Below the pieces are notes generated by a model. It worked only from the letters and a program-made list of their open reading frames with translations, searched no databases and had not been told where the DNA came from. A program made the translations under genes and the position numbers. Shown piece by piece: positions 20,450 through 31,256 of a stretch of 64,000 nt of DNA. The stretch comes from Dendrolimus kikuchii (lineage: Eukaryota; Arthropoda; Insecta; Lepidoptera; Lasiocampidae): contig CM034411.1 of NCBI GenBank assembly GCA_019925095.2, positions 6,797,501 through 6,861,500 of the forward strand, given 5' to 3'. The stretch's first letter is position 1; each line of letters starts with the position of its first letter.

Positions 20450-20945
20450 TCTATACATATAATAAAATTGTAGAGGTCAAATTTCTGTACAATGAAAAAA
20501 ACCGAGTCAGGGGGATGTAAGAAGTGAAATAGAACTAATTTAGATTTTATCAAATTTTTTGTTTCAGTTTCTGTTTGTACCGGCTAATCTCCGAAACGAC
20601 TGGACCGATTTAAATGAAATTTTTTATAGTGGTAGCTTATATCCCTGGTCAACATATAGGATACTTTTGATCCCGAAAAAGTAAAGAGTTCCCGTAGGAT
20701 AGTTAAAAAACTTTAATTACTTAAACAGCTTATACAGCTTATGCACTTAATTAAGAATTGATATTGCCGATATCATCATCATACAATAAAACAATTTATA
20801 CATTAAAAAACAATTAGGCTATATATCATCACGCTAAAACCAATAGGAGCGGAGCACCAATGAAGAATGTTTCAAAATCGGGAAGGTTTTTTTATCTTAC
20901 TTTTTTTTACTATTCTACGCGGACGAAGTCGCGGGCAGAAGCTAG
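20450..20945 (+). mobile_element. Mosaic non-autonomous Helitron
   Basis: Begins A|TCTATACATATAATAAAA (5' part like the element at 28056-28409: ACCGAGTCAGGGGGATGTAA, GTACCGGCTAATCTCCGAAA) and ends with the family-H 3' part (GGAGCGGAGCACCAATGAA, GCGGACGAAGTCGCGGGC hairpin, CTAG|T). Confidence 0.8.
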
Positions 20946-21674
20946 TTTGAAATAAGACTGATTATAACCATCGATTACAAGTATTCGAATCGAACAATTT
21001 TTAAGACAAAAGAGATCGATTCACCTATATATTTTTTTGTTAATAATTGTCGGTTGAGCCGTCTTTCCGCTTCTAGTAGCTCGAATGCGATTTAAGGCCC
21101 TCCCCGGTCCAATTACTGGATTCTCGAAAACCCCCCACTCAGCCACCCCCTAACATTTTTAGAACGAGCCCCATTTTAATGACCCTCTCGAGTTCCCGAT
21201 GTTCATTTGTCGCGGGATTTTTGCGTACGATTATTTCGCATTTTCTCCATTTTTTTTTTGTTGCCTGTAACGATCGACTCGAGTGCTGACGAAGGCTCTT
21301 GAGTTTAGAAATATTAAGGCATTACTTGACGCTTATTAGAGGTTTGGATTGTTGTGATTTTCAACTGTAATATTTATTCTTTATATTCCTGCTCCGTCTA
21401 GGATAATGTTTCGTGACTGTGGCCAAATATGTATTTTTATAGCATTAAAAATAACTGTTAATGATGAGCTACATTAGAGTATTTACATACGTTTTCGGTC
21501 AAAGTTTAACGTCGGTAAAAATTCATAACAATGTTGCATCACAAATAACTCATTAAACCCATCGCTGCATCGCCTAGAAGAAAACGTGACTAAAATGCAA
21601 TTACCCGTTACCAAATACTCGTTTTTTAAAGTTTTATTATAAAGAAGATATTACTAGGTACAATATATTTATAT
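20946..21674. other. Unique stretch with GC-richer block
   Basis: Positions 21060-21320 are rich in C and CpG (CCCTCCCCGGTCC, CCCCCCACTCAGCCACCCCC) without an open frame or transposon signature. Confidence 0.45.
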
Positions 21675-22065
21675 TCCAAATACTTCGCTGTGCAGGCTGT
21701 TTGCGTTTGGAACTCTTTACCCGTAGATGTGAGAAAAGCTAAATCACTTGCCATATTTAAAAAATCTGTCAAAAACCATTACCTTAGTTTATAGTCAAAT
21801 ATATTTTTTCTATTCTTCTTAACTTAGCTGTTTACTCTCCACAGTGTACTGTTCTTCCTTTTTTGTTTTACTTCTTTTTGATTTAATTATACCTAGACAT
21901 AAGTTGTTAAAAGTATCTTCTCAGTCAGGTTGCCTAGAAGAGATCGTTTTTAGCGATAAGGCCGCCTTTTGTTTTGCCGTTAAATTATTGTAATTATTTA
22001 TTAAGTAATTGTTTATTTGATGCACAATAAAGTGTTTTCTATTCTTCTATTCTTTCTATTATTTT
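21675..22065 (+). mobile_element. Jockey/CR1-like LINE 3' end
   Basis: One frame reads VCVWNSLPVDVRKAKSLAIF, then KKSVKNHYLSL and a stop, the classic WNSLP C-terminus of Jockey/CR1-type LINEs. The 3' UTR contains AGAAGAGATCGTTTTTAGCG and GCACAATAAAGTG, then a (TTCTA)n-like tail. The same UTR is present reversed at 33.64-33.93 kb. Confidence 0.75.
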
Positions 22066-22218
22066 AAATAATATAATTAATTGAAAGACTGTAATAACAA
22101 TAACAACAACGTCATCTGGTCTTGCAGGATTTAGGAGCGTTTCAGAGATAAATTTTTACTAGGCGATGGTAGGTCCCAGTTATTATTTTTCTAAAACTAT
22201 TATTTTTTGGATATAATA

Positions 22219-22345
22219 TTCTCTCTCTGTTCTTTCACCTTCACCAAATTGTTTGGGGTCGGCACAATATGTCTTTTCCTTCAATACTCCTCTATTCTGA
22301 CATACATCCTGTCTGTCACACCACAAATCATCATGTCATCCGTTG
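22219..22345 (-). mobile_element. LINE RTE-A fragment, distal half of a split copy
   Basis: Contains TTTGGGGTCGGCACAATATG and stops at CATCATGTCATCC. The missing continuation (TTCACACAATCCATCC) appears at 22986, so one copy seems to have been split by about 640 bp. Confidence 0.7.
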
Positions 22346-22985
22346 CATCACGTTTCATCTACGAATTTGTTGATGTACAATTCAGCACAGTTAAAGGCTA
22401 TGGTCAATACATGAACGTGATGTTATGTAAACACAGATAATTGACATTGCTGTTAGAGCCGTCGATAATATTGGGCATTTGTCTACATCATCAAAAATGT
22501 CCAATCTCATAAACGTGTAAATACATACATACATACATAACGCGGTCAGCGAGCGTCACTCCGCAGATTTTGCGCAGCGCTCGCATCTCGACCGTGTTTA
22601 CTCTACTTTCATGCTCTCTCTTCCATACCCAACTCTCGCTTCCATACGTGAGCGTAGGTACCAGCACCGCATTGTGTATGGCAAGCTGGGCTTTCTGGCT
22701 GAGGTTCTTAGCGCCTAGAAGTTTACCTAACGCTCCAAATGTGTAAATATAATATTTATTAATAATCAGAATATTTGTGTGCACATCAGGTAGACGAGAA
22801 GAGTTTCATATATATAGTTTAATTTAAATTAAGAATAATTTAGAAAAAACTAAACAAAATCTCGTCGTCTTATTTGGTACTTCCCTCACGGCGATTCAGC
22901 CATGGACTCTCGCCTAGTGGTGCGGTCACCCCATGCAACGTGGTAACCATCGTCAACGTACTACACAACTTATAAATCAACCCGG
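22346..22985. other. Insert separating the two RTE-A halves
   Basis: Contains the RTE-B copy at 22524-22740, and the remainder is not recognised. A GGTAACCATCGTCAACG scrap near 22940 hints at a LINE tail. Confidence 0.4.
22524..22740 (-). pseudogene. LINE RTE-B reverse transcriptase fragment with 9-bp TSD
   Basis: The minus frame encodes LGKLLGAKNLSQKAQLAIHN, then VPTLTYGSESWVWKREHESR, then VEMRALRKICGVTLADRV. This is the LTYGSE-W segment downstream of the RT core in RTE/CR1-type LINEs. The frame runs straight into an (ATGT)n tail, and the ~350 bp that lie before the tail in the 31.3-kb copy are absent. Direct repeats GTGTAAATA flank the insertion at 22515-22523 and 22741-22749. Confidence 0.8.
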
Positions 22986-23107
22986 ACATCATCCTTCACA
23001 CAATCCATCCATCTCTTTTATGGTCTACCTCTCTTTACATTTGTCCTGTCAATCTTCCAGTTTAACATTATTTTGTCACTTTTTCATCCTTCCTCATTAC
23101 ATTTACG
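22986..23107 (-). mobile_element. LINE RTE-A fragment, proximal half of the split copy
   Basis: Contains CATCCTTCACACAATCCATC and the TTCCAGTTTAACAT block in the same order as the intact family. Confidence 0.7.
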
Positions 23108-23462
23108 TATGTGTGGGTACTAAAATATCTATATCCTTGCTAATTGTTTTAAACAACCCCCACTACGTTCTCCATATTAAAATTTTGTCCCCATTTCTAT
23201 GCATAGCCGTGGCATAGTGCACTTTACGGAGACGAGGGGTTCCCGCTTTTGTGCATTTGTTTGGAGTCGCGAGTCCTGTAATTTCGTACGATTCCACAGT
23301 TCGCTTCCCGGTTTTGCTCTAATTGTGAAGGGCTCCCCATATTAATTCGAAATTCCCTTTCCAGCCTTTTGTTGGCGATTTTTAATCTTCGCTAATATAT
23401 TGGAGTTGAGTGCACAAATAATATATTTGTGATAGTGCAATGGTATTGATCATTAATCTACA
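23108..23462. other. GC-richer unique block
   Basis: Positions 23220-23400 (GGAGACGAGGGGTTCCCGC, GTTCGCTTCCCGG) are distinct from the AT-rich surroundings. No gene or repeat is recognised. Confidence 0.4.
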
Positions 23463-23620
23463 TCTGTACTAATATTATAAATGCGAAAGTTTAAATAGGT
23501 GTTTGTTGCCCAATCACGCCGGAACGGCTGAACGGATCTGGGTGAAATTTGGTACAGAGATAGATTATGGTCTGGAATAGCACGTAGGCTACTTTTTACG
23601 TCGCTAACTAAAAAATTCAA
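23463..23620 (+). mobile_element. Helitron 5'-end fragment
   Basis: A|TCTGTACTAATATTATAAAT, then GGTGAAATTTGGTACAGAG and ATAGCACGTAGGCTACTTTT. These are hallmark sequences of a widespread lepidopteran Helitron. The 3' half is missing. Confidence 0.75.
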
Positions 23621-23689
23621 AATATACATTATTATTTATAACTGAAAAAAATAAATTATAAATAAATTAATATACAGTCTGTAACAAAT

Positions 23690-23800
23690 CGCTGCCAGAG
23701 AGAAGCGTGGCGTGGAGGGAAGTACGGCAATACTGATTCGTTGCCCGAAATATGAACCAGCCTTCTAATCATGAGTGGCATCAAAGGGCTTCTTACAGAT
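23690..23800. repeat. Repeat family Z, copy 1
   Basis: ACTGATTCGTTGCCCGAAAT, then AACCAGCCTTCTAATCA, match 47.66 kb and the interrupted copy at 60.1-60.5 kb. Class unknown. Confidence 0.55.
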
Positions 23801-23844
23801 TTTTTGAAGAAACCCATAGCCAATAGAAACCTAAGGTTTGAATG

Positions 23845-23975
23845 ATTGCCTTAATTATTTGGAGTCGGCAAAGTAGGTATATCTTTTTCCGTACACCTCT
23901 ATCATTCCTTTCTTTAACTTCTGGTATACGTCCTCTATTACATTACGAAACAAGATATTATCATTCATCACCTTA
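23845..23975 (-). mobile_element. LINE RTE-A fragment
   Basis: TTATTTGGAGTCGGCAAAGTAGG and ATACGTCCTCTATTACATTACG correspond to the RTE-A 3' end. Strongly decayed. Confidence 0.55.
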
Positions 23976-25721
23976 TGAAAATCTTTATAGGTTTAAATAC
24001 TGTGTAATATATAAATTAAATAAAACATGCTTTAACATTTATGTACCTTTGGTATTTATTTAAAATTAAATTTAGATTATAAATAAAAACTAAACGAGGT
24101 ACACGAAAAGAATGAATTTCATTCGTAACTTTTGAAACAATTTTCAATTTAAATAAAATTCTAATAAAAATAATTTAGAATGTCTAATTTCAAATTTAAT
24201 CTGCTTTCTTATCTAAATTAATAGCAACAGAGTTTATACAAACAATGCATCGTTAATGTTCGTAAGAGGCTACTGCACTTCTTACATGACGCAACTAAAT
24301 AATTAAACAAAATAAACAAATGAGTACTAATCTCTATACAAATAAAAAAACTATAAACCTACTGTGAACTGTCCATTATATACCTTCCCATGACTGACAA
24401 AACTAAAAATTAAAAAGAAAAACAAAAATATACTCTATGGTTATCCGAATAGGGTGAAAGCGCCATTTGTGGACAGCACGAACTGTCAGATGAATTTTAA
24501 AAACATTTTAGAACACGACTACACGACATGTGTCATCACATCATGTCAATGCAGGGATTATGATAACCATCGTACGGATGCCATCTAGCCTGGGGTATCA
24601 CCCTTTGCGATCTCGACAGCTATCACAACATTACAACGTCGCATCAACGGATAATCTTTCATAAGAAAATGAGCAGTAATAGTGAATTTTTATGAGTGAA
24701 ATTTGAATGGAATTGAACGGTAGGGCGAATCTGAAAAGACAATTTAACCCTAAAAAATGCTATACGGACATTAATCCACATGTAATATCGCAAATTTGTC
24801 GTCGGTCCGCCGAGCGGTACGGGGCCATCTGTCAGCTCGTACGCAATTCGATTTTGTGCTATTAGTGAGAGAATAATGCTGAGTGGGCCACTTGATTCAA
24901 TGGATCAAGACAAAAAATAGTTATGTGTGTGCACCTGTCATGATTTCACTTAATCTGAGTATGACGTAAATCTTATTTACCCAAAACCGTTTGACCCACT
25001 ATATTCTTTATATTTATAGTAGAAAGATATGTACAAATAAATGTGGCATATATTAAATAATATATAGATATAAAAGTTTAAAATGTTGTATATTTTTTTA
25101 CAACTATATAATTAATTTATCACTTTAAGACGTTTTGATTAATATGTTGGAAATCGTGTTATATATTTTCGTTCTATTACTTCCTTCATGGCTATTTTTA
25201 ACGCCCTTATTTTTATTTTTTAATTAGAAAAAGTTTCATTTTTAAAACTTATCGATTTAAATCTATTTAATTATAATGGGGTACTTAACAGTTAAATCAT
25301 CTGAACCGCTTTTTACATACATAACCTCACAGCCTTCTTAGTTTTGTACGGGTATACTGTGTTGTGACGTCATAATTTTAATGAGTCAAATAGCTCACTG
25401 ATTAGTTTTTTAACAGTAATTAAAACTGTTTCTATCATGAACTTTTGCAAGTGCCATAAAAACAAGTTATTTAAACGCATGCTCTATTTTATGTATTTTT
25501 AGAATTTATTGTAATATGTGTCAAATAACCAATTATATCATATCCCAAAGCCCCGTAGAATTGTAATAAATCTTTAAATATTTTCTCAGTAAACAAATAT
25601 ACAACTTATTTATCATAATTATACACTAATAGAAATATCATAGTGACGTTACAAATCGCTTTCACCCATAACAGCTACCCCTTATCAATGTAACAATAAT
25701 AACCCCTAATATGAAACGCTT
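23976..25721. other. Long AT-rich stretch, no gene
   Basis: Only a small GC-richer segment at 24790-24880 (CGTCGGTCCGCCGAGCGGTAC) stands out. No coding frame or confident transposon was seen. Confidence 0.5.
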
Positions 25722-25868
25722 AATAAAATCCACTGCATACCTTCTCGGCAATAAATTGCCCTTTTTGACATGTTATTCAGGAAACTCGATGATTCGCGTG
25801 TCCGTGTCAGTTGTCAGGGAATGGAATGGAAAGGGATGGTAAAAATATATTCTCATATTATATTTTTA
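25722..25868 (+). repeat. 147-bp inverted repeat, left arm
   Basis: AATAAAATCCACTGCATACC at the outer end. The whole segment is mirrored at 26892-27038 with one difference in 147 positions (GGAAAGGGATGG against GGAAAAGGATGG). The arm does not resemble any transposon in the window. Confidence 0.95.
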
Positions 25869-26891
25869 TTCAATGAACCTTGACACGTGTCTTGTCTTAA
25901 ATGAGAATAAATGCATTTACCTTGTGATTTTTTATTTTTTTACATTATATTCAAATTAAGAATGTGATATTTTGACTATAGAATATTAGAAAGAATTGTA
26001 TATTTAAAAAAATTGAAAATAGTTATACAGAACGTTGTTTTTTAATTCGAACATTGTGTCAAAGTAAACCAACCAGATTAATCCAATTGCTACTTATCTT
26101 AAGAGAATATTCATGTTTTGAGTGTATAAAATTAAATTAAAATAATTTGGATGATACCAGCGTGTCGTTTCAATTCGTCCGTGGATCATTATTTCCGATG
26201 CGCTCACGGCTATCGCACCCGTCCGCGACACGCGTGTGCAACCGGCATTATTTGAAATTGGAATGAAGAATATGTTGTTCCATAATCAAATTTCCGATTT
26301 TGTAAAGTTTATTTTTATGCAGTGTCTCATTGCATTTTTATCGATTAATATACGAATTAAATGAACTAATATTGTATGCATTTAGCGATTAAAGTAAATA
26401 ATACATTAGTTTACTTAATCGATTTACTTTAAAATAATATCAAAATAGAGGCGTTAAATTTAATAAGACTAATCGTCAAGGTCATGCTTAATTTTAAATT
26501 ACCTACCTATGCGTATGCTATGTTGATTATTTGCACTTTGTTTGCTAAATGTCACTAATATCTTTATCATCATAATACACATCTAAAGCCGATATTAGAT
26601 GGCTCATTTCTATCTTTCAATTTGGATGAATCATCCCCATAAACATAAACTTGGAATCATTTACTGTAATATATTTTTCAGTTATTGCGACTAATATACA
26701 TAATAAAACGACGCTTTGACGTTTGGTTTAATTGACGTTTTTGATTTTTGTTATTATTTAATAATATAATAATATTGAGAAATAAACTTTCTCTCGACTT
26801 TTGTCGGTTTTTATAAATATCCCGTCCCGTTGCCCACGGGAAAAAAGATGTTTTATGATTATTATAAGAATTATAATATATTATATTATAT
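25869..26891. other. Spacer of the 147-bp inverted repeat
   Basis: 1023 bp, AT-rich, without a long open frame. A CpG-rich segment at 26158-26250 (CGCTCACGGCTATCGCACCC) and a CCCGTCCCGTTGCCCACGGG motif at about 26820 are the only notable parts. Confidence 0.6.
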
Positions 26892-27038
26892 TAAAAATAT
26901 AATATGAGAATATATTTTTACCATCCTTTTCCATTCCATTCCCTGACAACTGACACGGACACGCGAATCATCGAGTTTCCTGAATAACATGTCAAAAAGG
27001 GCAATTTATTGCCGAGAAGGTATGCAGTGGATTTTATT
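26892..27038 (-). repeat. 147-bp inverted repeat, right arm
   Basis: Reverse complement of 25722-25868 with one mismatch. The identity ends abruptly on both sides, and no TSD is evident. Confidence 0.95.
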
Positions 27039-28055
27039 TAAAAATATAAGAATAATAAAAATCAAATAAATCCGCTTAAAACCGTTAAAACGTGGTTTCA
27101 TTATATCATTCAATGTCATTGATGAATACCGTCACCGTGTCCTTGCGGTTCTAGATCTTTCAACCATATTGACTGAATTTGGTTAATTCGACTACTATCA
27201 GCATAACAAAGGTATCCATCACATAGCATCGTAAATTTACGTATATGTGACATCTGCGCTAACTTAAGTTTAGTTTAAGTATGAAATAGAAAATTACAAT
27301 AATGTTTTAAGTGACAAAATCCTTAGTCGAAACCGGTTGTCGTGGTTTTTTTTTTATACGTGGTTTTCTTTTTGGCTAATTGTTAAATTACTCAAAAATA
27401 TGTAGGTTTAAAAAGAAGGTAGTACAAAAAATTAGATGCTTCCGCCATACCTTTTAAATTTAGAATGTACAAATCCGCCGGTAAGCGGTCGCGTGTCGTC
27501 GACGGGTGCAAGGGGCGTGTGCGCATCGCGGCTAATGAGTTGCGGATGGACGGACGCACCCGCACAATGCACAGAATTTATATTTAATTCGTCATAGTAT
27601 ATTTATTAATTACTAGAGATTTACCCTTGATTTTATTCGGAAATTTTATTAGAAATAAAAAAGGTTTGAACGGCGAATTTGCCACTATGTAATATAGGGA
27701 AATTAGACTATTTTTGCTACCCCAGTACAATGATTGGCACTATTTAATTAAAATATTAAACATCTTATTATTGTTTAACTTTATACTACTTTATAGCCAT
27801 ACAATGATAATAATATTATTTTATGGGTGGGTACAAAATGGACGACATTAAGATTGTTTAATATCTAGAATAAATTGACTAGGTGCAAATATGGCAATCA
27901 TTGGTTGGGGTGTCAATAACCGTATAGTTTACCCTATGTTTCGTATTTTGACCTATTGTATAAATGGGATTAACTGTGCCTAATGTAGTAAGAAATTTGT
28001 TAAATGTCTTTTACAAGAAATCCTAAATCTAAATGCATTGTTAACTTATTTAAAA
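27039..28055. other. Unique stretch with CpG-rich block
   Basis: Positions 27470-27570 (CCGCCGGTAAGCGGTCGCGTG, GGGGCGTGTGCGCATCGCGG) are CpG-rich, and the rest is AT-rich. No open frame is recognised. Confidence 0.45.
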
Positions 28056-28409
28056 CTAGCTGATGCTCGCGACCTCGTCCGCGTGGTATTTATTATTCCT
28101 TCAAACCTGTTTAAGTAATTAATATTTTTTACTATCCCACGGGAACTCTTTAATTTTTCGGGATCAAAAGTATCCTATATGTTGACCAGGGATATAAACT
28201 ACCATCATACAAAATTTCATTTAAATCGGTCCATCCAGTCGTTTCGGAGATTAGGCCGTACAAGCAGACAGACAAACAGAGAAACAAAAAATTTGGAAAA
28301 AATCTAAATCAGTTCTATTTCACTTCTTACATCCCCCTGACTCGGTTTTTAGCAATTTTTTTTTCATTTTACAGAAATTCAACCTTTACAGTTTTATTAT
28401 ATGTGTAGA
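28056..28409 (-). mobile_element. Non-autonomous Helitron
   Basis: A|CTAGCTGATGCTCGCGACC with an imperfect 3' hairpin, to ...TATTATATGTGTAGA. The interior has TATCCTATATGTTGACCAGG and CGTTTCGGAGATTAGG. It directly abuts the next Helitron with no spacer. Confidence 0.8.
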
Positions 28410-28660
28410 CTAGCTGTGCCCGCGACGCCGTCCGCGTGGAATTTGTTTTCAAAGCTCCCCCGATTTTGAAACATTTTTCATTGCTGCTCCGCTCCTATTG
28501 GTTTTAGCGTGATGATATATAGCCTATAGCCTTCCTCGATAAATGGGCTATACAACATTGAAAGAATTTTTCAAATCAGACCAGTAGTCCCTGAGATTAA
28601 CGCGTTTAAACAAACAAACAAACCAACTATTCAGCTTTATATATTAGTATATATATATAT
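28410..28660 (-). mobile_element. Non-autonomous Helitron, family H
   Basis: CTAGCTGTGCCCGCGACGCC at the 3' terminus (minus orientation), GCTCCGCTCCTATTGG and CTCGATAAATGGGC inside, and a 5' end ending in an expanded (TA)n. Confidence 0.8.
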
Positions 28661-29882
28661 AAATGTATCTTGAAAAATAATTAAAATTATTATTACTAAT
28701 CCTCAGAATAGCGAATAAAATTCAATCCGAATACACTACGAAATCACAAAATTTACGACACTTCAAGCGTACCTACTGGAAATTAATATTCATAAAAAAT
28801 AATCCAGTCGAGTCATAATGCAAAATCAAGATAATCACAAAGGAAATAGCAGAAGCCTGCGCTTGCGCATACACTGCTAATTGTCTACCTACATCGTTGC
28901 CTAAAAGGAACAAGCCGCGCATGGTGTATCCGCAACGCCAAAACTAGGCTTTCGTTTGATGAATAATAAATGTTTCCTGCTTAAACGATTGTCGGTTAAT
29001 CTTTAGTTTTATTATTATTAACAGCAAGTAGGCAAGCACAACTTCGAGGGGGAAGCCAATAGGATGTTTCAGTTGGGCTGGGCAGCATTTAGTAAACTTC
29101 GTCGTTTTCCCGTCGATGAGAAGACTCATTCGCATTCGGTCACAGTCTAAATATTTAACATTATCGCAGATGAAGCCGCACCATAACAAGAAGTACGAAC
29201 TAAAATGGGCGGAATAAAATTGTACTAATTACGCCTTTTTGCACAAAAGACCCTTTTGCTACTATATTAATAATTATAAACGATTACCTTTTAAAAACTT
29301 GATGATCGTTGCCAATTATCGACTCTATAACCACTTTGTCGCGAGCTGGATTAACTTGGTAATCAACTTTGTCTCTAAGGCAATAACGCTGCTGTTCCTC
29401 TAATGCTGTATCATAGTTAATTGGTCGCGATCGTCGAAGCGCGTCCGTCCGTATAAATTAATTTTTTCTTCTAATATTAATATTAATTAAAGTGGGCGTT
29501 CTTGTTTCACGTAACATGGCGGCTATTTGGAATATTAATTCGCGATTACTTATCGCGTTAATCGGTTTTAGTAATTTTATATCGCGTGTTGAAAGGACCT
29601 GTCTAGTTGTTACACTACATAGTTCACTTTGTCATTTATTTTGGATGAAGTAACTAGTGATTGATGTAAAAATTAGACTATCAATAGAATGGCGCAGTCT
29701 CTCAAAGCGAAGCCGGTTAATGGATGCCGATCGTGCTGCAATGCGTTACGAGAGCTCGGTATTAAATCGAATTAATTCAATGGAATTAGTATGGATAGAA
29801 ATGTAATAGTTTCTTATTATTAATAATGTATGAAACATTATTATTAACCGCACAGACTTAAATCACGTGTACTCGTATAATA
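28661..29882. other. Unique stretch with several GC-richer blocks
   Basis: Blocks at 29430-29460, 29490-29560 (AACATGGCGGC, ATCGCGTTAATCGG) and 29690-29780 stand out. An 81-codon minus frame at 28944-29189 is not recognised and is probably chance. Confidence 0.45.
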
Positions 29883-30994
29883 CAGGTTGAACCAAAAGTC
29901 TTTTTACTTTTTAAACAGTGATATAAAAACTAGCTAAATATGATAAAAAACTGTTTATTTATTATGAATGTACACAAATAGGGGTTTTTGTTTAAATTAC
30001 ATCATTCTTATGTGACCCTTGATTATTTTGATACTTCTGTAACCTGGAACGGAAATTTTCAATGATAGGTGTTTTGTTGTGAAATGTTCTGCGTTTCCTC
30101 GCGAATACATTCCTTTAATTCCTCAAGAGACACTGGTTTACTGTTGGAAACTTTATTTTAAGGTATTCCTAAAGAAAAAGTCCATTGGGGATAAATCTGG
30201 GCCACGACGTGGCCAGTCAATGTCGCCTCTTCTGGATTGCGAACGAACCCAGTAAATCATTGCAGGCGTGACATGTTGCCCCATCTTGCTGAAACCATGA
30301 TTGTTGATTGTAAATCTTTATGGGGAGTACGATTTAAAGATTTTCTCGGCTCATTTAAGACGCTAGACCGCTTTCGAGTAGAGGCCAGGTTGTTCACGAA
30401 CAAATGTTCTTACACGCTGTACGTTTTCGGCATCACTTGAAGTTCTAGGTTGGCCGCATCATGGTTGATTTATTGTTAAACCTATCTCCTCGAAATTCTG
30501 CACCCAATCTCTAATCAATTTTTGCCAGGTGGTAGGGCATTTGCCCGACTAGATGGCTACCACCCCTGGTTTAAAGTATGTCGCCATAACAAATTTGAGT
30601 TGTGTTCCGGCATTAGTGACCAGGTTCCAGTCCCCCTCAAGGGAGCAGCAGCGCATTTGTAGCACCTTTTGTGTCGCAAATGTCCATAGGTGATGGTAAC
30701 CGCTTTCCATCATGTGGGCCGTCTGCCTGTCTGCTGAACTCCTGCAATAAAATAAATAATTGAATCCATGGAGCTTCCATTTTATGCCATAGGTTGTAAT
30801 GAGTGCAAAATTTTCGTTGTGCTATAGTCGAAGAATTGTTGTTTCGATAGTACTCGTATACGCAGAACTAATGTTGACGCCATGGTACTAAATTCCCTTT
30901 AGCTCTTCTGGCATTGCGTGACCGCTCTGTTCCACCCCGCCGTTGCTGCTCGAAGCAGTTAATTCAAAAGTAAACAAACCTTTGGTCCATCCTG
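29883..30994 (-). pseudogene. Decayed Tc1/mariner-superfamily transposon, split by retroposon S
   Basis: The termini CAGGTTGAACCAAAAGTC (29883) and, inverted, CAGGATGGACCAAAGGTT (to 30994) are imperfect TIRs flanked by TA on both sides. The minus interior encodes broken transposase motifs: QQDGATCHAC, then near 30180 a degenerate WP-x-RSPDL-x-x-x-DFF region. A family-S copy sits at 30524-30759. Frameshifts and stops make it inactive. Confidence 0.75.
30524..30759 (+). mobile_element. Retroposon family S, copy 7 (5'-truncated)
   Basis: Starts inside the central stem (GCCAGGTGGTAGGGC) and ends CTGAACTCCTGCAATAAAAT. One of three copies in plus orientation. Inserted within the decayed transposon. 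Confidence 0.85.
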
Positions 30995-31256
30995 TACATA
31001 GGTTTACGCACACAGGTTTAAAAAAATGTTTTACATAATTTTATTTCGTCTGAGATATAAACACACAATTTAGTCTTCAATGTTATTGAACTTCGTCATA
31101 TAAGTTCTGGGTCTTTAAACCAAATTGTTTCAATTTGGTTGAACCATGTAATATTAGCTTTACTGTATATTACGAATTCTTGTTGTGTGCTTAGCTTTTC
31201 ATACTTATATAAATACGAACTATTCCCGCGACTGCGTTCGTTCCTGATTAACATAT
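30995..31256. other. Short spacer
   Basis: AT-rich, with a CCCGCGACTGCGTTCGT scrap at about 31226 of Helitron type. Confidence 0.4.

Noticed and set aside
24440..24620. AGGGTGA...TCACCCT as TIRs of a transposon
   Set aside because: Only 7 bp match and flanking sequence gives no TSD or further arm similarity.
28944..29189. 81-codon minus frame as a membrane peptide gene
   Set aside because: The hydrophobic VVLAYLLLIIIK segment comes from a T/A-rich tract. No start context, domain or neighbour supports it.
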